This document shows, one piece after another, positions 42,389-52,664 of a DNA stretch of 64,000 bases (positions are counted from its first letter, which is position 1; each line of letters begins with the position of its first letter). The position numbers and the translations under genes were made by a program. The notes beneath the pieces were generated by a model. That model ran no database searches. It was not told the origin of the DNA and worked only from the letters and a program-made list of their open reading frames with translations. Location of the stretch: assembly GCA_037447655.1 (NCBI GenBank), contig JBBHKE010000236.1, forward strand, positions 1-64,000. The letters are read 5' to 3'. This DNA is from Zygnema cylindricum. Taxonomy: Eukaryota; Streptophyta; Zygnematophyceae; Zygnematales; Zygnemataceae.

Positions 42389-44020
42389 CTGAGCCTGTAG
42401 TTTCATGTCATGTGTAAAGGTAGCAGTTACAGGGGTTGCAACCGCCGCAGCCAAGTCAGCCTCCGCTCGTAAAACTGCAGCATCAAGGGCTGGATCCGAG
42501 ATCTTGATGATGAGGCCATCAAAAGAGGTTGACGCTCTTTGCAATCCGCCAACGCCCCTCCACAAAGGTAGTTGACCATCATGGGAAAGAGGGTTGTTTT
42601 GAAGTTTTTCCGGAATGGCTCAAAACTGGTACTTATTTCTTTCGTATTGCGTGAAAGATTTCCACAACAACTCAAAATCTGAAAATGCGATCCCCGAGCT
42701 ATCTCTTGTAAAGATCCGAATATCCCCCTTTTCTTTTTCTTCATCTGCAGAATTGGTGAAATGGGAAGAGGAAGGCCCGGTGGGGCTGACAAACTGAGCT
42801 GGCGAGATGACTCCCGTATCCTTTTCCTCAAAACCGGAACCGTGTCCTCCTCCGGTAGAAGGTGTTGCCTTGAGAGGTGTGGATCCCCTTGCCACAAAGG
42901 AAGTACTAGCGCCTGAAAATATGGTTGGAGGAAGGATGTTCCCCACTACTCCTCAAAATCCATGAGATTATTGTCATTCCCTGAGAAATTGCTCCACCGA
43001 TGGGATGTGGAGGCGAGGTCGGTTCAAAGGAGGTCTTTGGGGAATGGGTGGTGGCGGAGAAGGGGACAACTGGAGGCTTTGAGGAGAAGGTGGCTGTCTC
43101 TTGAATGGTGTCTGTCTCATTGGTCGCCTTCGGGAGGACTCGAGGGAGGAGTTCTTGAGCTGGAGGATGAGGAACGCCGGTGAGGAGGTGAGTAGACGTC
43201 GTGTTTGTAGGGTAAGACAGGCGGATCTAGTGACCCACGGACTGCTGCAGCGAGAGAAAAGGATGAAGAGGGAGAGGAGGTGGGAACGTCCGGGGGCTTT
43301 GTTGTAAGACCCAAAGAGTGAGAAGATGGAGGAGGAGGAGAAGATGGGAGATCGGGGGATAGTTTGGGAGATGGTGAAGGGGGTGTTGACGTCCTCAACG
43401 GAGTGTGAATCCTCTCGTACGGTCGTAACTCCACCAAAACCTCCACGGCGGAAGTAACCTCCACCGAGACAAAGGTAGGCTCTTCCCGAGGAAGAGAAGC
43501 AGACTCATGAGGTAAATTTGCACCCAAACCCTTCATGTTAGAATCAATGATTTCCCCCTCTTCCCGCTGAAGAGGAGGCTCTTAGCTAGTTTTCGAGGAA
43601 GGAACCTAGGGCTGGGTGCTTGCAAGAGGAGAAGTCCCCTGAGCGGGCGCTTCGGGATGCAGCTCTGTCCTTGGTGTAAGAGGAATGTGCCCGCTGAGAA
43701 TCCCACTAGATCTACGCCTAGCTTTCCAAATGAGTTTCAATTTCTGTTCCCATAACTTTTGCCTTTCTACCTCTAAGGCTTCCCAATCTACCGTGACGGG
43801 TCGGACCCTCGCCGTAGCCTTGCCCTAGGAATTTTATAACTTCCACTAGTTCTTGGGCTCTTTCAACTACTCGGGTCAGATTCGTTATCCCCATTCCCGT
43901 AATCTCGATGTCATTAAGTCTTGTCCTCCACCGTCCTTTAAACAAATAATCTAGACACGTACCCGGAACCTCTGGATCAGTAGGTTTGGATCTCCAAAGC
44001 CATCCATAAAGAAGGACACG
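42389..44020 (-). pseudogene. Gypsy gag, N-terminal part
   Basis: The other side of the gag interrupted by Copia-4. From 44020 downward: LYGWLWRSKPTDPEVPGTC, LTRVVERAQELVEVIKF, a Pro/Ser-rich region (TSTPPSPSPKLSPDLPSS, about 43330-43400), and GVISPAQFVSPTGPSSSHF, DFELLWKSFTQYERNKYQF (about 42620-42680), then a run with DAAVLRAEADLAAAVATP next to the Copia-4 insertion. Frame changes are frequent. I recognise no domain by name in the N-terminal portion; assignment to gag rests on position. Confidence 0.6.
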
Positions 44021-44771
44021 TGAAACTCTGAGACCTCCATTGGCCCTCTGAGTATGCAAATCCAAAAGAAGCTTATCTAGATAGTGCCGACTCCAACTTG
44101 ATATAAACCCAAATGACTGACCCCTTGACAGTCAAAACCCCAATATAGATTCACCTCTGTGAAATAACACTTTCTGTGTGCTCAGTTCCACCACAGAATG
44201 CAAAGTTAGAATATGAGATTTGGACACATTAACCTACTTTGACTTTCCCTTAGAAATACAGCCACCCTGGCAGACAAAAACTCATGACCGACTACACCCT
44301 TGTGTAGCCTGGACTCCCTTGAGTCCGCAACAAAAAAAATCACTGAAAATGGTCAAGTAAATTGATAGTTATGGCTGCCCAAAGTTAACCATTTATACAA
44401 GGTGCTCTCTTAGAGAGAGGGTCCTATCTGCCAATATTTTCTAAGTCCTATCTCCCTCTAAAACTCTATCTTCTGATGTACGGCACCAATTAAAACACTA
44501 TGTCGTACAGAAAAGTACGGGTGCCGGTGTATTTTATGTACGGCCATAGTACGACATGGCCAAAATGTTGACACGTGTCATATCCGGATTCGTTTGCGTA
44601 ATCCCCGGAGTTGCCGCAATCTAATGTAGTGTTGCCACGTATCACTCAATGTGGTGGTGATCGCAAACCGCCAAAATCGTACTCCGCGATCTCGGCATCC
44701 TTCGCGGCCGTCCGATTAAATGTGGATTTCAATCGTGGCCGTCATAAATACTTGCGCGGTATTCTTTCCGG
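44021..44771 (-). repeat. LTR fragment of the Copia-1 family, truncated
   Basis: The reverse complement ends ...GAGTTTCA at 44021 and matches 1560-2208 and 26046-26506, including the GGACTCCCTTGAGTCC hairpin (44311-44326). The 5' part of the LTR is missing because TRGAG-2 begins at 44772. It abuts gypsy gag without a leader, so it looks like a separate insertion rather than the LTR of the gypsy element. Confidence 0.78.
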
Positions 44772-47172
44772 TGTCGTGCATGTGTCTAATCAAAACAACA
44801 AACATGCAACCTAACCAGCTGGCGAGTAGAACACGTGGAATAGACAATAGCAAAGCACATCCCGAAGCAAAAAGAATAATAATACAAAGCTAAAATGAAT
44901 ATGAAAATGTAAAAATGAGATAACAGGTGAAAAGGTGAGTGGGAAGCCGAGAGAGAGATCCATTTATTCAACTAAGCCGATGGGTAGCCAGTAGGCTCCA
45001 CGGTCTGGGCGTATTCCTTACAGGAGTTAGATCTATGATTGCAAATAAATAAAAATAGCAACCGAAGCCGAAAGCAATAAATAACAAATTGTAAAGAATT
45101 TGAAATAACCGAATTCGAACAAAGCAATAATTAAAACAGTAAGCCACAAAATAGCAAACAATGAGAAAACAAATAAGTAAAACTAGCATGAGGAAAATAC
45201 CAGAAAGCAACGATAAAAATCTGCAACCAAACCCTAAAATCTGCAACCAAACCCTAAAATCTGCGACCAAACCCTAAAATCTGCCAGAAATTTAGACCTA
45301 AAAAACCTAAAATAGAGTGGCAGCAAGGTGGGGAACAGAAATAAGATAGAGGGAAAACACCAAGGAACTAAATTGAAAAAACAAACAAAAGTATTTTCAA
45401 GGTACAAATTTTAGATATATATCAATTTTTATATCATTTTTTTTTTCAAAGGCAAAACTGAAAAAGAAACTAGTTGAGATGAAATAGGATTACAACTTGT
45501 AAAACATAAAACCCGGATCCAAACTAGGTGAGAGAAAATTCAGAAATAGATAGATTTAATATTGTAAATAATGTTTAATATACTTTATATTTCTTTAAAA
45601 TTTTGTTCTCACACCAAAATGAGAAGCAAAACTGAAAATGACAAGTAAATTGGACTGAAATTGGAAAAGACAAAACCAAAAAGCAAAACTGAAAATGAAA
45701 GATAATATTTCTTTTTGTGTTTTTTTTCTCCAACAAAAAACTGAAAATGAAATATAACAATTTTTCTGATTTTTAAAAACACACAACAAGAGAGAGAAGA
45801 ATGATAATTTGAGAGTACAGGGATACTAAGCCGATGGGTAGCCACTAGGCTCCACGGTCTGGGCGTATTCCTTACAGGAGTTAGGTCTAGGATTTTGAAT
45901 AAAGAAAACAAAACCAGAAAAATGCAAGAAAACAACAATAAAAATATGTCGAGAATCTGAGATAACCAGATCTTGGCACGCCGATTGCACAAAATTACAA
46001 CAAGAAAACAAGCAATGAAAATATGTACAGAATCGGAAATAACCAAATTCTAACAATCAAGTAAAAATAGCAACAAGAAAATACAAGAAAACAACGTTAA
46101 AAATCTGCACAAAATTCGAGAAAACTGAATTTTGACACACTAATAACCAATTGCAAAAAATAATAATAGAAAACAAACAATTGGAAGCTATAGAGAATCC
46201 GAGATAACCGCAATCTAACAAACCACAAGCAAACTCCAAACAAGGAAATGAAAATTAGACAAGAAAATGTCAAACACTAATTCACAAAAGGCATCCACAA
46301 AGGATAAGAAACATCCTGAGAAAGTACGCAGAATCCACACTAAAAGAGGTTGTTGAAGGGAAACCGTGCGGACTTCGGCCGAAACCGAGTGAATTAACTT
46401 GTAGGTCTTACAATGAAAGTTTAATGAGGAAAGAGAAAAGCTAAGCGCTGAAAAAACTAAGGCAGAAAAAGCCTTGCAGGGAAAAAACTGACAATTTGAC
46501 TAAGGAAAAAGACAAGGGAAAAAGACAGAAAAATCTAAATCCTTTTCGACCAATTCCTATACTCTCAAATTATGAGAGTACAAACCTAACGTAATCGCCT
46601 AAGTACTAACGAAATAGCCAAAGTACTACTTACTGACATTTGCTAACTAACCAATCACGTTACAGTATTTCACTATACAATTTACGACTAGTTTGGATCC
46701 TGGCCAATAAGCGACCAGAACCATATGCCTACGTTACAAAATTCACAATCCGCGGATTAAAACCCTTCCTACCTACATGGAAATACGTGAACCTACATGG
46801 GTTCACGACTTAAAATACAACCAATCACAGTGCGTCGCCAACACTTTGAAATCGCACGTCGCATCACCAATGTTCAAAAATCGTACGTCGCGTCACTAAT
46901 GTTTTGAAACCGTACGTCGCGGAGTTAATGTGTTGAAATTGTACGTCACGTCACTCCAAAATCTGTGACAAAAACAAAAGTACGAATGCAGTCGCTCACG
47001 CAAATATGTATCTCTCTGTCACCCGCGGGATTCCCGGCGTCTCTTCGAAGTAAGTACACAATAAATCATGTATTCAAGCATGATTTTAACACAACCAGAA
47101 TTAGTGTAGCCTCAACCCGTAATATTCTTACAAATAAACAAAATACATGTCCCGACACAATGTGGCATGACA
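44772..47172 (-). repeat. 3' LTR of TRGAG-2
   Basis: 2401 bp, TGTCGTGCATGTG...GTGGCATGACA. TAAGCCGATGGGTAGCC occurs at about 44972 and again at 45829, marking a ~0.86-kb segment bounded by direct repeats. AAACCCTAAAATCTGC is tandemly repeated near 45225-45285. Long A-rich stretches contain no gene. Confidence 0.78.
46835..46965. repeat. ~30-bp tandem repeats (GTACGTCGCGTCAC)
   Basis: Four imperfect units of the form TGTTTTGAAATCGTACGTCGCGTCACTAA, at the place in the LTR that corresponds to the end-proximal minisatellite of TRGAG-1. The unit sequence differs from TRGAG-1. Confidence 0.75.
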
Positions 47173-47174
47173 GT

Positions 47175-47398
47175 TGTCGTGCATGTGTCTAATCAAACCA
47201 AGAAACATGCAACCTAACCAGCTGGCGAGTAGAAAACGTGGAATAGACAATAGCAAAGCACATCCCGAAGCAAAAAAAAAATAATACAAAGCTAAAATGA
47301 ATATGAAAATGTAAAAATGAGATTACAGGTGGAAAGGATAAGAGGTGAAAGGTGAGTGGGAAGCCGAGAGAGAGATCCATTTATTCCCCCCCCCAGCT
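47175..47398 (-). repeat. Second partial LTR copy and polypurine tract of TRGAG-2
   Basis: After the LTR end (47172) and two bases (GT) the first ~210 bp of the LTR repeat (TGTCGTGCATGTGTC...), ending at CCCCCCCCCAGCTCC. Its minus strand GGAGCTGGGGGGGGG is the polypurine tract. Confidence 0.78.
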
Positions 47399-47400
47399 CC

Positions 47401-48386
47401 TTAGCCTGCGGTGGAGCTGGCAAACAAAATCGGAAGACCGCGAAGACGCGCATGGAGAGTCTCCTCAGTAGTGAGTATCCTCGTGGAATCCAAATCCAGT
47501 GAAAAATCCCGCAAATAACGCGAAGCACCAAGCTTGGCATGCTCCCTAATAGGCATGTAATCTGCACCCTGAGAACTCAAAGTCCCATTAGAAGTTTTCT
47601 TGTTGATCGGGAGAATACATGGAGAAATACATGGAAAGATACATGGAGAGATGTCAGTATCTAATGTGTCGATACATGGAGAGATGTCAGTATCTAATGG
47701 GTCGATACCAGCATAAGAAGAAATGTTGTCGCTGAATGAGCCATGGTAGGTAAGGGCTTCCGTGCTGAAATAAGTGGAAGGCAAATCTTCCGCTCAGGAA
47801 AGTGACTGGGTCTGTAAGAGAATGTCTGGTCATGCATATCTACACCGCCACCAACCCGAAATATAACGTCTTGGCCAACCAAACATTCGTAATCGCTACA
47901 CTTAGTAACGAGCGCACGTGAAGAAATTTCAGAAAATTCAGTTTCGGTTTCTGTTTGAAACCGAAACACGAGGGGGTCCTTGGTGATTCCAAGAACCGGC
48001 TCTGTGGTACCAGCTGAAGTTAGTAACCGTGTGGTTGTGGGTTGCAGCTTGTCTGCCGTGAGGCCAAGCTTCAATGCAAATCCGGATCCTAGGATCACGG
48101 GTTTTGCTCCGGTGTCCATGAGAGGGAGGGAAGGTGCGACACCATTGACTGTGAATGAGTGTCGGTTGTTATCAAGAAAGCTGATGTGGGGATCCAATGT
48201 ACGACGTTCGTCCGCCGAAATTGGTTGGACTGCTAACAGATTGCGATTCAGCTGCAACGCGCGTAAAGCAGCGGTTGCAGTTACCTCAGTCATAGTAGGA
48301 GAGACTTTAGGCACGTCCTCGATCATAGAAGATAGGATGCTCAATCGTTCCTTGACGCGATGAGCATCTTGGATTGTACTATCCAA
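47401..48386 (-). pseudogene. TRGAG-2 aspartic protease region
   Basis: From 48386 downward: KERLSILSSMIEDVPK, DPHISFLDNNRHSF, LMDTGAKPVILGSGFA (retropepsin site, about 48090-48140), LTSAGTTEPVLGITKDPL, YECLVGQDVIFRVGGGVDM, KICLPLISARKPLPTM. A frameshift near 47740 separates the C-terminal tail, which carries tandem LDTDISPCI units and ends SSTAG at the stop beside the polypurine tract. It matches 14945-15960. Confidence 0.85.
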
Positions 48387-49385
48387 GATTGTAAGTGCTT
48401 CCGTTACAATAGCCGAAGCCGTTTCCGGAAGAGGGGAGAGAGTTTTTTTTTCGAAAGATAGTGGAATTCGAGAAATTGTTACTTTTCCAACTCGATTATG
48501 ATCTGCCGAGCCTTGGTCAAACGTGGCTGCTCGTTGTTAGACGGTAGTATCCCGAAGTGTTCGACCGGCCAACGTCGGCGTATGAACGACCGTTCGGGCC
48601 ATTCCTGTAAACTGCGGCTTCATTTCCGCCATGAAGGCTGCGAACTGTTCCTTCATCATAGCCGCCATAGTAGCATGCAGCTCTAACTTTTCTCTCTCTC
48701 TACGAGAAATTCTAGGAGGAGGAGATTCTTTCTCGGTCTCTTTAGGCGGAGCGACCGGCTTGGCGGAACGGGCGGGAATACCCCCATTCTTGATTTGATT
48801 TTGATATGAGAACTCCAGATTTTTAATATGGCATCGATGGGCATAATGTCCCATCTGCTGACAGTGAGTGCATGTGGCTGTCTTATCTGGACACATGCGA
48901 GCCTCATGCCCTGTTTCCCCGCAACGAAAACATAATCTGTTTCCAGGGTTAAACGGTGGAGCTCCCATGGCAGACACTTTTGGAGGCCTATTGTTGGGCC
49001 ATGGGTTTCTTGGTGGGGGAAGTGGGAAAGCAACTTCCGATCGATCATGAGCTTCCCACCAACACGATTGCATCTCATATTCAACCGCATATTGGGCGGC
49101 CTGGTCAAAGGTAAATTTCAAGCCGTATGTCTGCGTAAGATGACTTTGGATAAATCGTTTTGAGTGATCAGGAAACTGTCCAACAAATTTTTGGACAGCT
49201 TCCGCATCGGACATTAAGTCCGGTAAGGCTTCCCGTAACGTCTCCATACGGGCACGTAGAGCGGGGGCGGTTTCACCCGGTTTACGTTCGAAGTTCATCA
49301 GTTCCTTCACTTGATCTGGATTTTGCATTCGATACTCTCCTTCTAGGAGATCAAACATGACCGAAAGGGTATGTCCACATAACAT
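48387..49385 (-). pseudogene. TRGAG-2 gag with two intact zinc knuckles, 5'-truncated
   Basis: Begins inside the capsid-like region (MFDLLEGEYRMQNPDQ), then PGETAPALRARM, FVGQFPDHSKRFIQSHL, and knuckles CFRCGETGHEARMC and CTHCQQMGHYAHRC (about residues 152-165 and 172-185 of the open frame). The frame stops at 48537-48539 (TAA) where TRGAG-1 has CAA, and then continues in the same frame into the protease. So gag and protease were one polyprotein. Confidence 0.87.
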
Positions 49386-50500
49386 TAGCTTGGTCTCTTG
49401 CCCTCGTGGCTCAACCCTTCTTGTTAAATTTTTTTCCCATACTCTCTACTCTTAATAATTCTATCTCTTAAATACTAAAACACTATTTAGTTAGTAAGAG
49501 ATTTCAATGGAAAAATGTATTTTTTCCAATTTTGTATTAATCGCTCAGGACCAAGATCAGTCGGAATTTCCACAAACATTTCCAAAGGAAAAGATGTCTA
49601 CTCTCCTCTTACACTTCACTATTTATCCATCATCGCCTTGGACTAGCCAAGCCAGAGTCAACGCTCCGTTTAAACAAACTTTTACCTGGGCCAATCATTG
49701 ATAAGCAAGGACTCAGACTGACCAATGCAAAAACGTGCGAAATCTCTTACTAACTACACCGCGCATCGTTATTAGTGTCAAATTTTAAATAGCGTAAAAA
49801 AAAAATGTTATTGATTCTAATTTAGTGTCAAAAACGTGGTAGATTATTGTCCACGTCCTTAAATAGCGTTGCTAATTTAATTTCGAAAATCATGTATTAG
49901 CACTTTACTAGCCAATCAAACGTTACGTTTCACTACTTAACATTTACGTGCAAAAGTGCGCGCCAAAACGAAACGACTTACACGATCGTCGTCTAAAATT
50001 CGCCGCGAAACTTCCGCTAAATCCGCTTATGTGAAAGTGACGTTCGTACTAAAATTTTACCAAAACGAACCACAATGCATACTAAACGTTTCATTAGAAC
50101 TTTATGAAACTTGCTGCACTTCGAAGTTTTACGGGCATTTTGCCGGCGTTTCGGCGGGCATTTTGGATTTTTATATGCGGCGTGGGCGTGGCGTTTTGGG
50201 CGGGAATTTTGGTAGACTCATAGCCTGCCCGAAGGTTGTTCATTGTAATTTTGTTACGGACATTACGAAGTCACCAAAAATTGTACACTGCGGATAAGCA
50301 TTGAAACCAGTGGAAGTTTACTCATTTTCGTACCTACCACTTCATCTGTCAAAATTCTTCGTACTCGTCTACATAAGTTACTTTTTTAAGTGACAAGTTA
50401 TTTATATTTACATCCGAATGCTCTGAAAGTTGTACGGAGAATCTTAGCTAAAAAACAAAGTAGCAAGACTAAGTTTCGGTTACATGCGAAATACCCAAAG
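49386..50500. other. Non-genic AT-rich DNA
   Basis: No gene recognised. ACTACACCGCGCATCG at about 49753 is one of several recurrences of a GTACACCGCGAATCG-like motif in this part of the window. Small open frames here show no motif. Confidence 0.55.
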
Positions 50501-50880
50501 TTTGAAGTACACAATGGTACAAGTAAAGTACCGTCGAGTATAAACTTGACAGTCAACCGGTTCGACAGCTTTGACTTTCATAATATTGTTGCAGTCGCTT
50601 AAAATTTTGTTGCGCTTGCGAACGTCGACTGTCATAATAAAATTTGCAATTCACACGGCCGACGAAGGTTTACAGTAACAAAAATGCGGAAGCCGTACAT
50701 AAATAAAAGTGTTGCAAACAATCATTTTTTGTCTTTACGTGAGCTCTACGGTGAGAGCACATGTTGGATTTTAACTTAGTCGGAAAATTAAAATTAAATC
50801 GTCTATGCGTTACATTGAACTTAGACGCAAACTAAAACGGAACCTCTCAAAATTGAAGTACATCGCGAATCGTAACTAGC
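50501..50880 (+). repeat. Left arm of a large inverted repeat
   Basis: Pairs with 52265-52664 read in reverse: shared segments include GTACACAATGGTACAAGTAAAG, here cited in part, CGACGAAGGTTTAC, AACTTAGACGCAAACT and GGAACCTCTCAAAATTGAAG. A third, same-family copy is at about 23437-23660. Confidence 0.8.
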
Positions 50881-51238
50881 TTTTAGTACGCTAATTTCGT
50901 CGCCACAAATTTGGACACTATCACCCTAAATAGAGTACATCATTTTAAATTATTCTTTACATTATTTAACGTACTTTTGGAATCAACGTTGACAACTCTA
51001 ATATAGTGTGGCGTATGGTCAGTGTTTGACCATGCAAAACTGTACTATATTAACTAAAAAAGTACAAAAAATGATTTAATACAAACCGTTATTATGTAAC
51101 TGCGTTTCCACAAACCGCGTAGTGCAACGTCATAATGACGTGAAACTGTACGTTTTGTCGTATCCTGTAAGTGTCCCTAATTTACAATAAAGATATCAAC
51201 GCGGATAATTAGTACGGATAGAAACCCAAATTAGAGTT

Positions 51239-52157
51239 TGTTGAAAAGAAGTAATTAATATCCAATTCTTAATTTAGACTCTATAGTGAAGAGAGAGGGA
51301 GAGAGTCACCATAGTTGCTTCATAGTTCGAAAACAGGCAGACAGATTGGCGAGAGTCACCATAGTTGCCGCCATAGTCCGAAAAACGGGCGGGGAAGGCA
51401 ATCAAACAGATGATAGATTACCAAAATGTTGCCTTTTGCGAGATTTAAACCTGGGTCTACGGGTACTATGTAGACGTGGGCCTTAACCACTTGGCGTTAG
51501 CAGAACGATACACGTGTGGTTTGGTAGATGAATTAAATTGTTATAAAACGCGCGGCTTTAAACATGCAAAATTGACGAAACGGCATCTATAGTCAAACGG
51601 CGCTCAGCGGACGCGAATCTAACGTGTAAAATACATGATCGACGGACGTCGTCGCCCGCCAAAACCGAATTAATCTTTGGCGGCTTTCCCGAACGGCGCG
51701 CTGCCGCGTGACATACATCATTAGACGCCAGAAGATGGGGAGAACGATAGCTCCCAAATTGACAAGTGTCAACCAGAAGGCCATGTTGTACAATGGCCAT
51801 AAAATAAATACTGTCAGCCACTATACCTTCTTGTACTATACACTCTTTTGATTGGCCTAGGGTAGAGTAGTAGGTAGTTATGAGTAGGAGTTAAAGGGAC
51901 TTAGCGTATTTGAGGCGCTCTCCGGTGACCTTTGTATTTATAGGCCATCTTTGGCCATATAACTTGCTCGGGGAGGCAAAGTCGTGATTCTTTTTCCGGA
52001 CATTCAGGAGTCTTGTACTCACAGTGGTGAGGGTGTTCAGAATATTTGTGTGCCTGGGCGGCACTTATTGAGTGAGAAAGTGAAAGGGGCAAATATTATC
52101 CTAGAGGCTTTACATAGGCTGCTAATTTTGAGGGTTAATGGAGACCACAGAATTTCA
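51239..52157 (+). repeat. Solo copia LTR
   Basis: TGTTGAAAAGAAGTAATTAAT...GAATTTCA, 919 bp, related to the Copia-2 LTR. It is flanked by GAGTT (51234-51238) and AAGTT (52158-52162), a 4/5 target duplication. No internal region is attached, so it is a solo LTR left by recombination. It lies in the loop between the two foldback arms. Confidence 0.85.
51438..51500 (-). other. tRNA-like module inside the solo LTR, antisense
   Basis: Minus strand: D-arm-like GCCAAGTGGTTAAGGC (stem GCC/GGC; plus strand 51481-51496), an anticodon-arm-like GTCTAC...GTAGAC pair of six, then AGGTTTAAATCT (B-box-like, plus strand 51441-51451). This is the best-preserved module after that at 1340-1430. No acceptor stem was found. 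Confidence 0.6.
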
Positions 52158-52264
52158 AAGTTATTGATAAATTAGAGTAAAAATTGTTTTTGAAAAGAAA
52201 ATGATTACACAATTTAGAGTTGATAACTCTTTTTTCATTTTTTTACTCTAATTATATCTTTACT

Positions 52265-52664
52265 CTAATTACTATTCGCGGTGTACTTCAATTTTGAGAG
52301 GTTCCGTTTCAGTTTGCGTCTAAGTTCAATCTAACGCTTAGACGATTAAATTTCAGTTTTGCGGCTAAGATAAAATCCAACATGTGCTCTCACCGTGGAG
52401 CTCACGTAAAGACAAAAAGTAACTGTCTGCAACACTTTAATTTATATGTTGCAACACTTTTATTTATATGTGGCTGCAGCTGTTTTGTTACCGTAAACCT
52501 TCGTCGGCTGTGTGAATTGCTAATTTTATTATGACGGTCGACATTCGCAAGCGCAGAAAAATTTCAAGCGGTTGCAACAATATTTTGAAAGTTAAAGATG
52601 TTGAACCGGTTGACCGTCAAGTCTATACTCGACGGTTCTTTACTTGTACCATTGTGTACTTGAA
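52265..52664 (-). repeat. Right arm of the large inverted repeat
   Basis: Inverted partner of 50501-50880. Spacer between arms is about 1.38 kb, of which 919 bp is the solo LTR, so the original loop was about 0.46 kb. Confidence 0.8.

Larger units (their letters stand above)
30497..44020 (-). mobile_element. Ty3/gypsy element carrying a DNA methyltransferase domain
   Basis: Minus-strand element with, in its 5' to 3' order, gag N-terminal region (44020-42389), gag C-terminal region with zinc knuckles (36320-34400), aspartic protease (34393-33740), a cytosine-5 DNA methyltransferase domain (33614-32533), RT (32398-31344) and RNase H (31343-30620). RT before integrase places it in Ty3/gypsy. 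The integrase and 3' LTR are missing at 30497, where Copia-5 abuts. Copia-4 (36326-42383) is inserted in gag. The 5' LTR was not identified. Stops and frameshifts throughout. Confidence 0.85.
44772..49385 (-). mobile_element. TRGAG-2: second gag-protease-only element, truncated
   Basis: Same organisation as TRGAG-1: LTR (44772-47172), two-base joint, partial LTR repeat, polypurine tract, protease, gag. The gag frame loses homology near 49375 and the 5' part of gag, leader and right LTR are absent, so the element is truncated on the right. No pol is present. Its LTR retains the internal ~0.85-kb block that the left LTR of TRGAG-1 has lost. Confidence 0.8.

Noticed and set aside
41948-42565. 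205-residue minus-strand frame spanning the Copia-4 LTR edge
   Set aside because: It is a chance fusion of gypsy gag sequence with LTR sequence across the insertion point.
44021-44771. 5' LTR of the methyltransferase-bearing gypsy element
   Set aside because: It belongs by sequence to the copia LTR group at 1139-2208 and abuts gag without a leader or primer site, so it is better read as a separate insertion.
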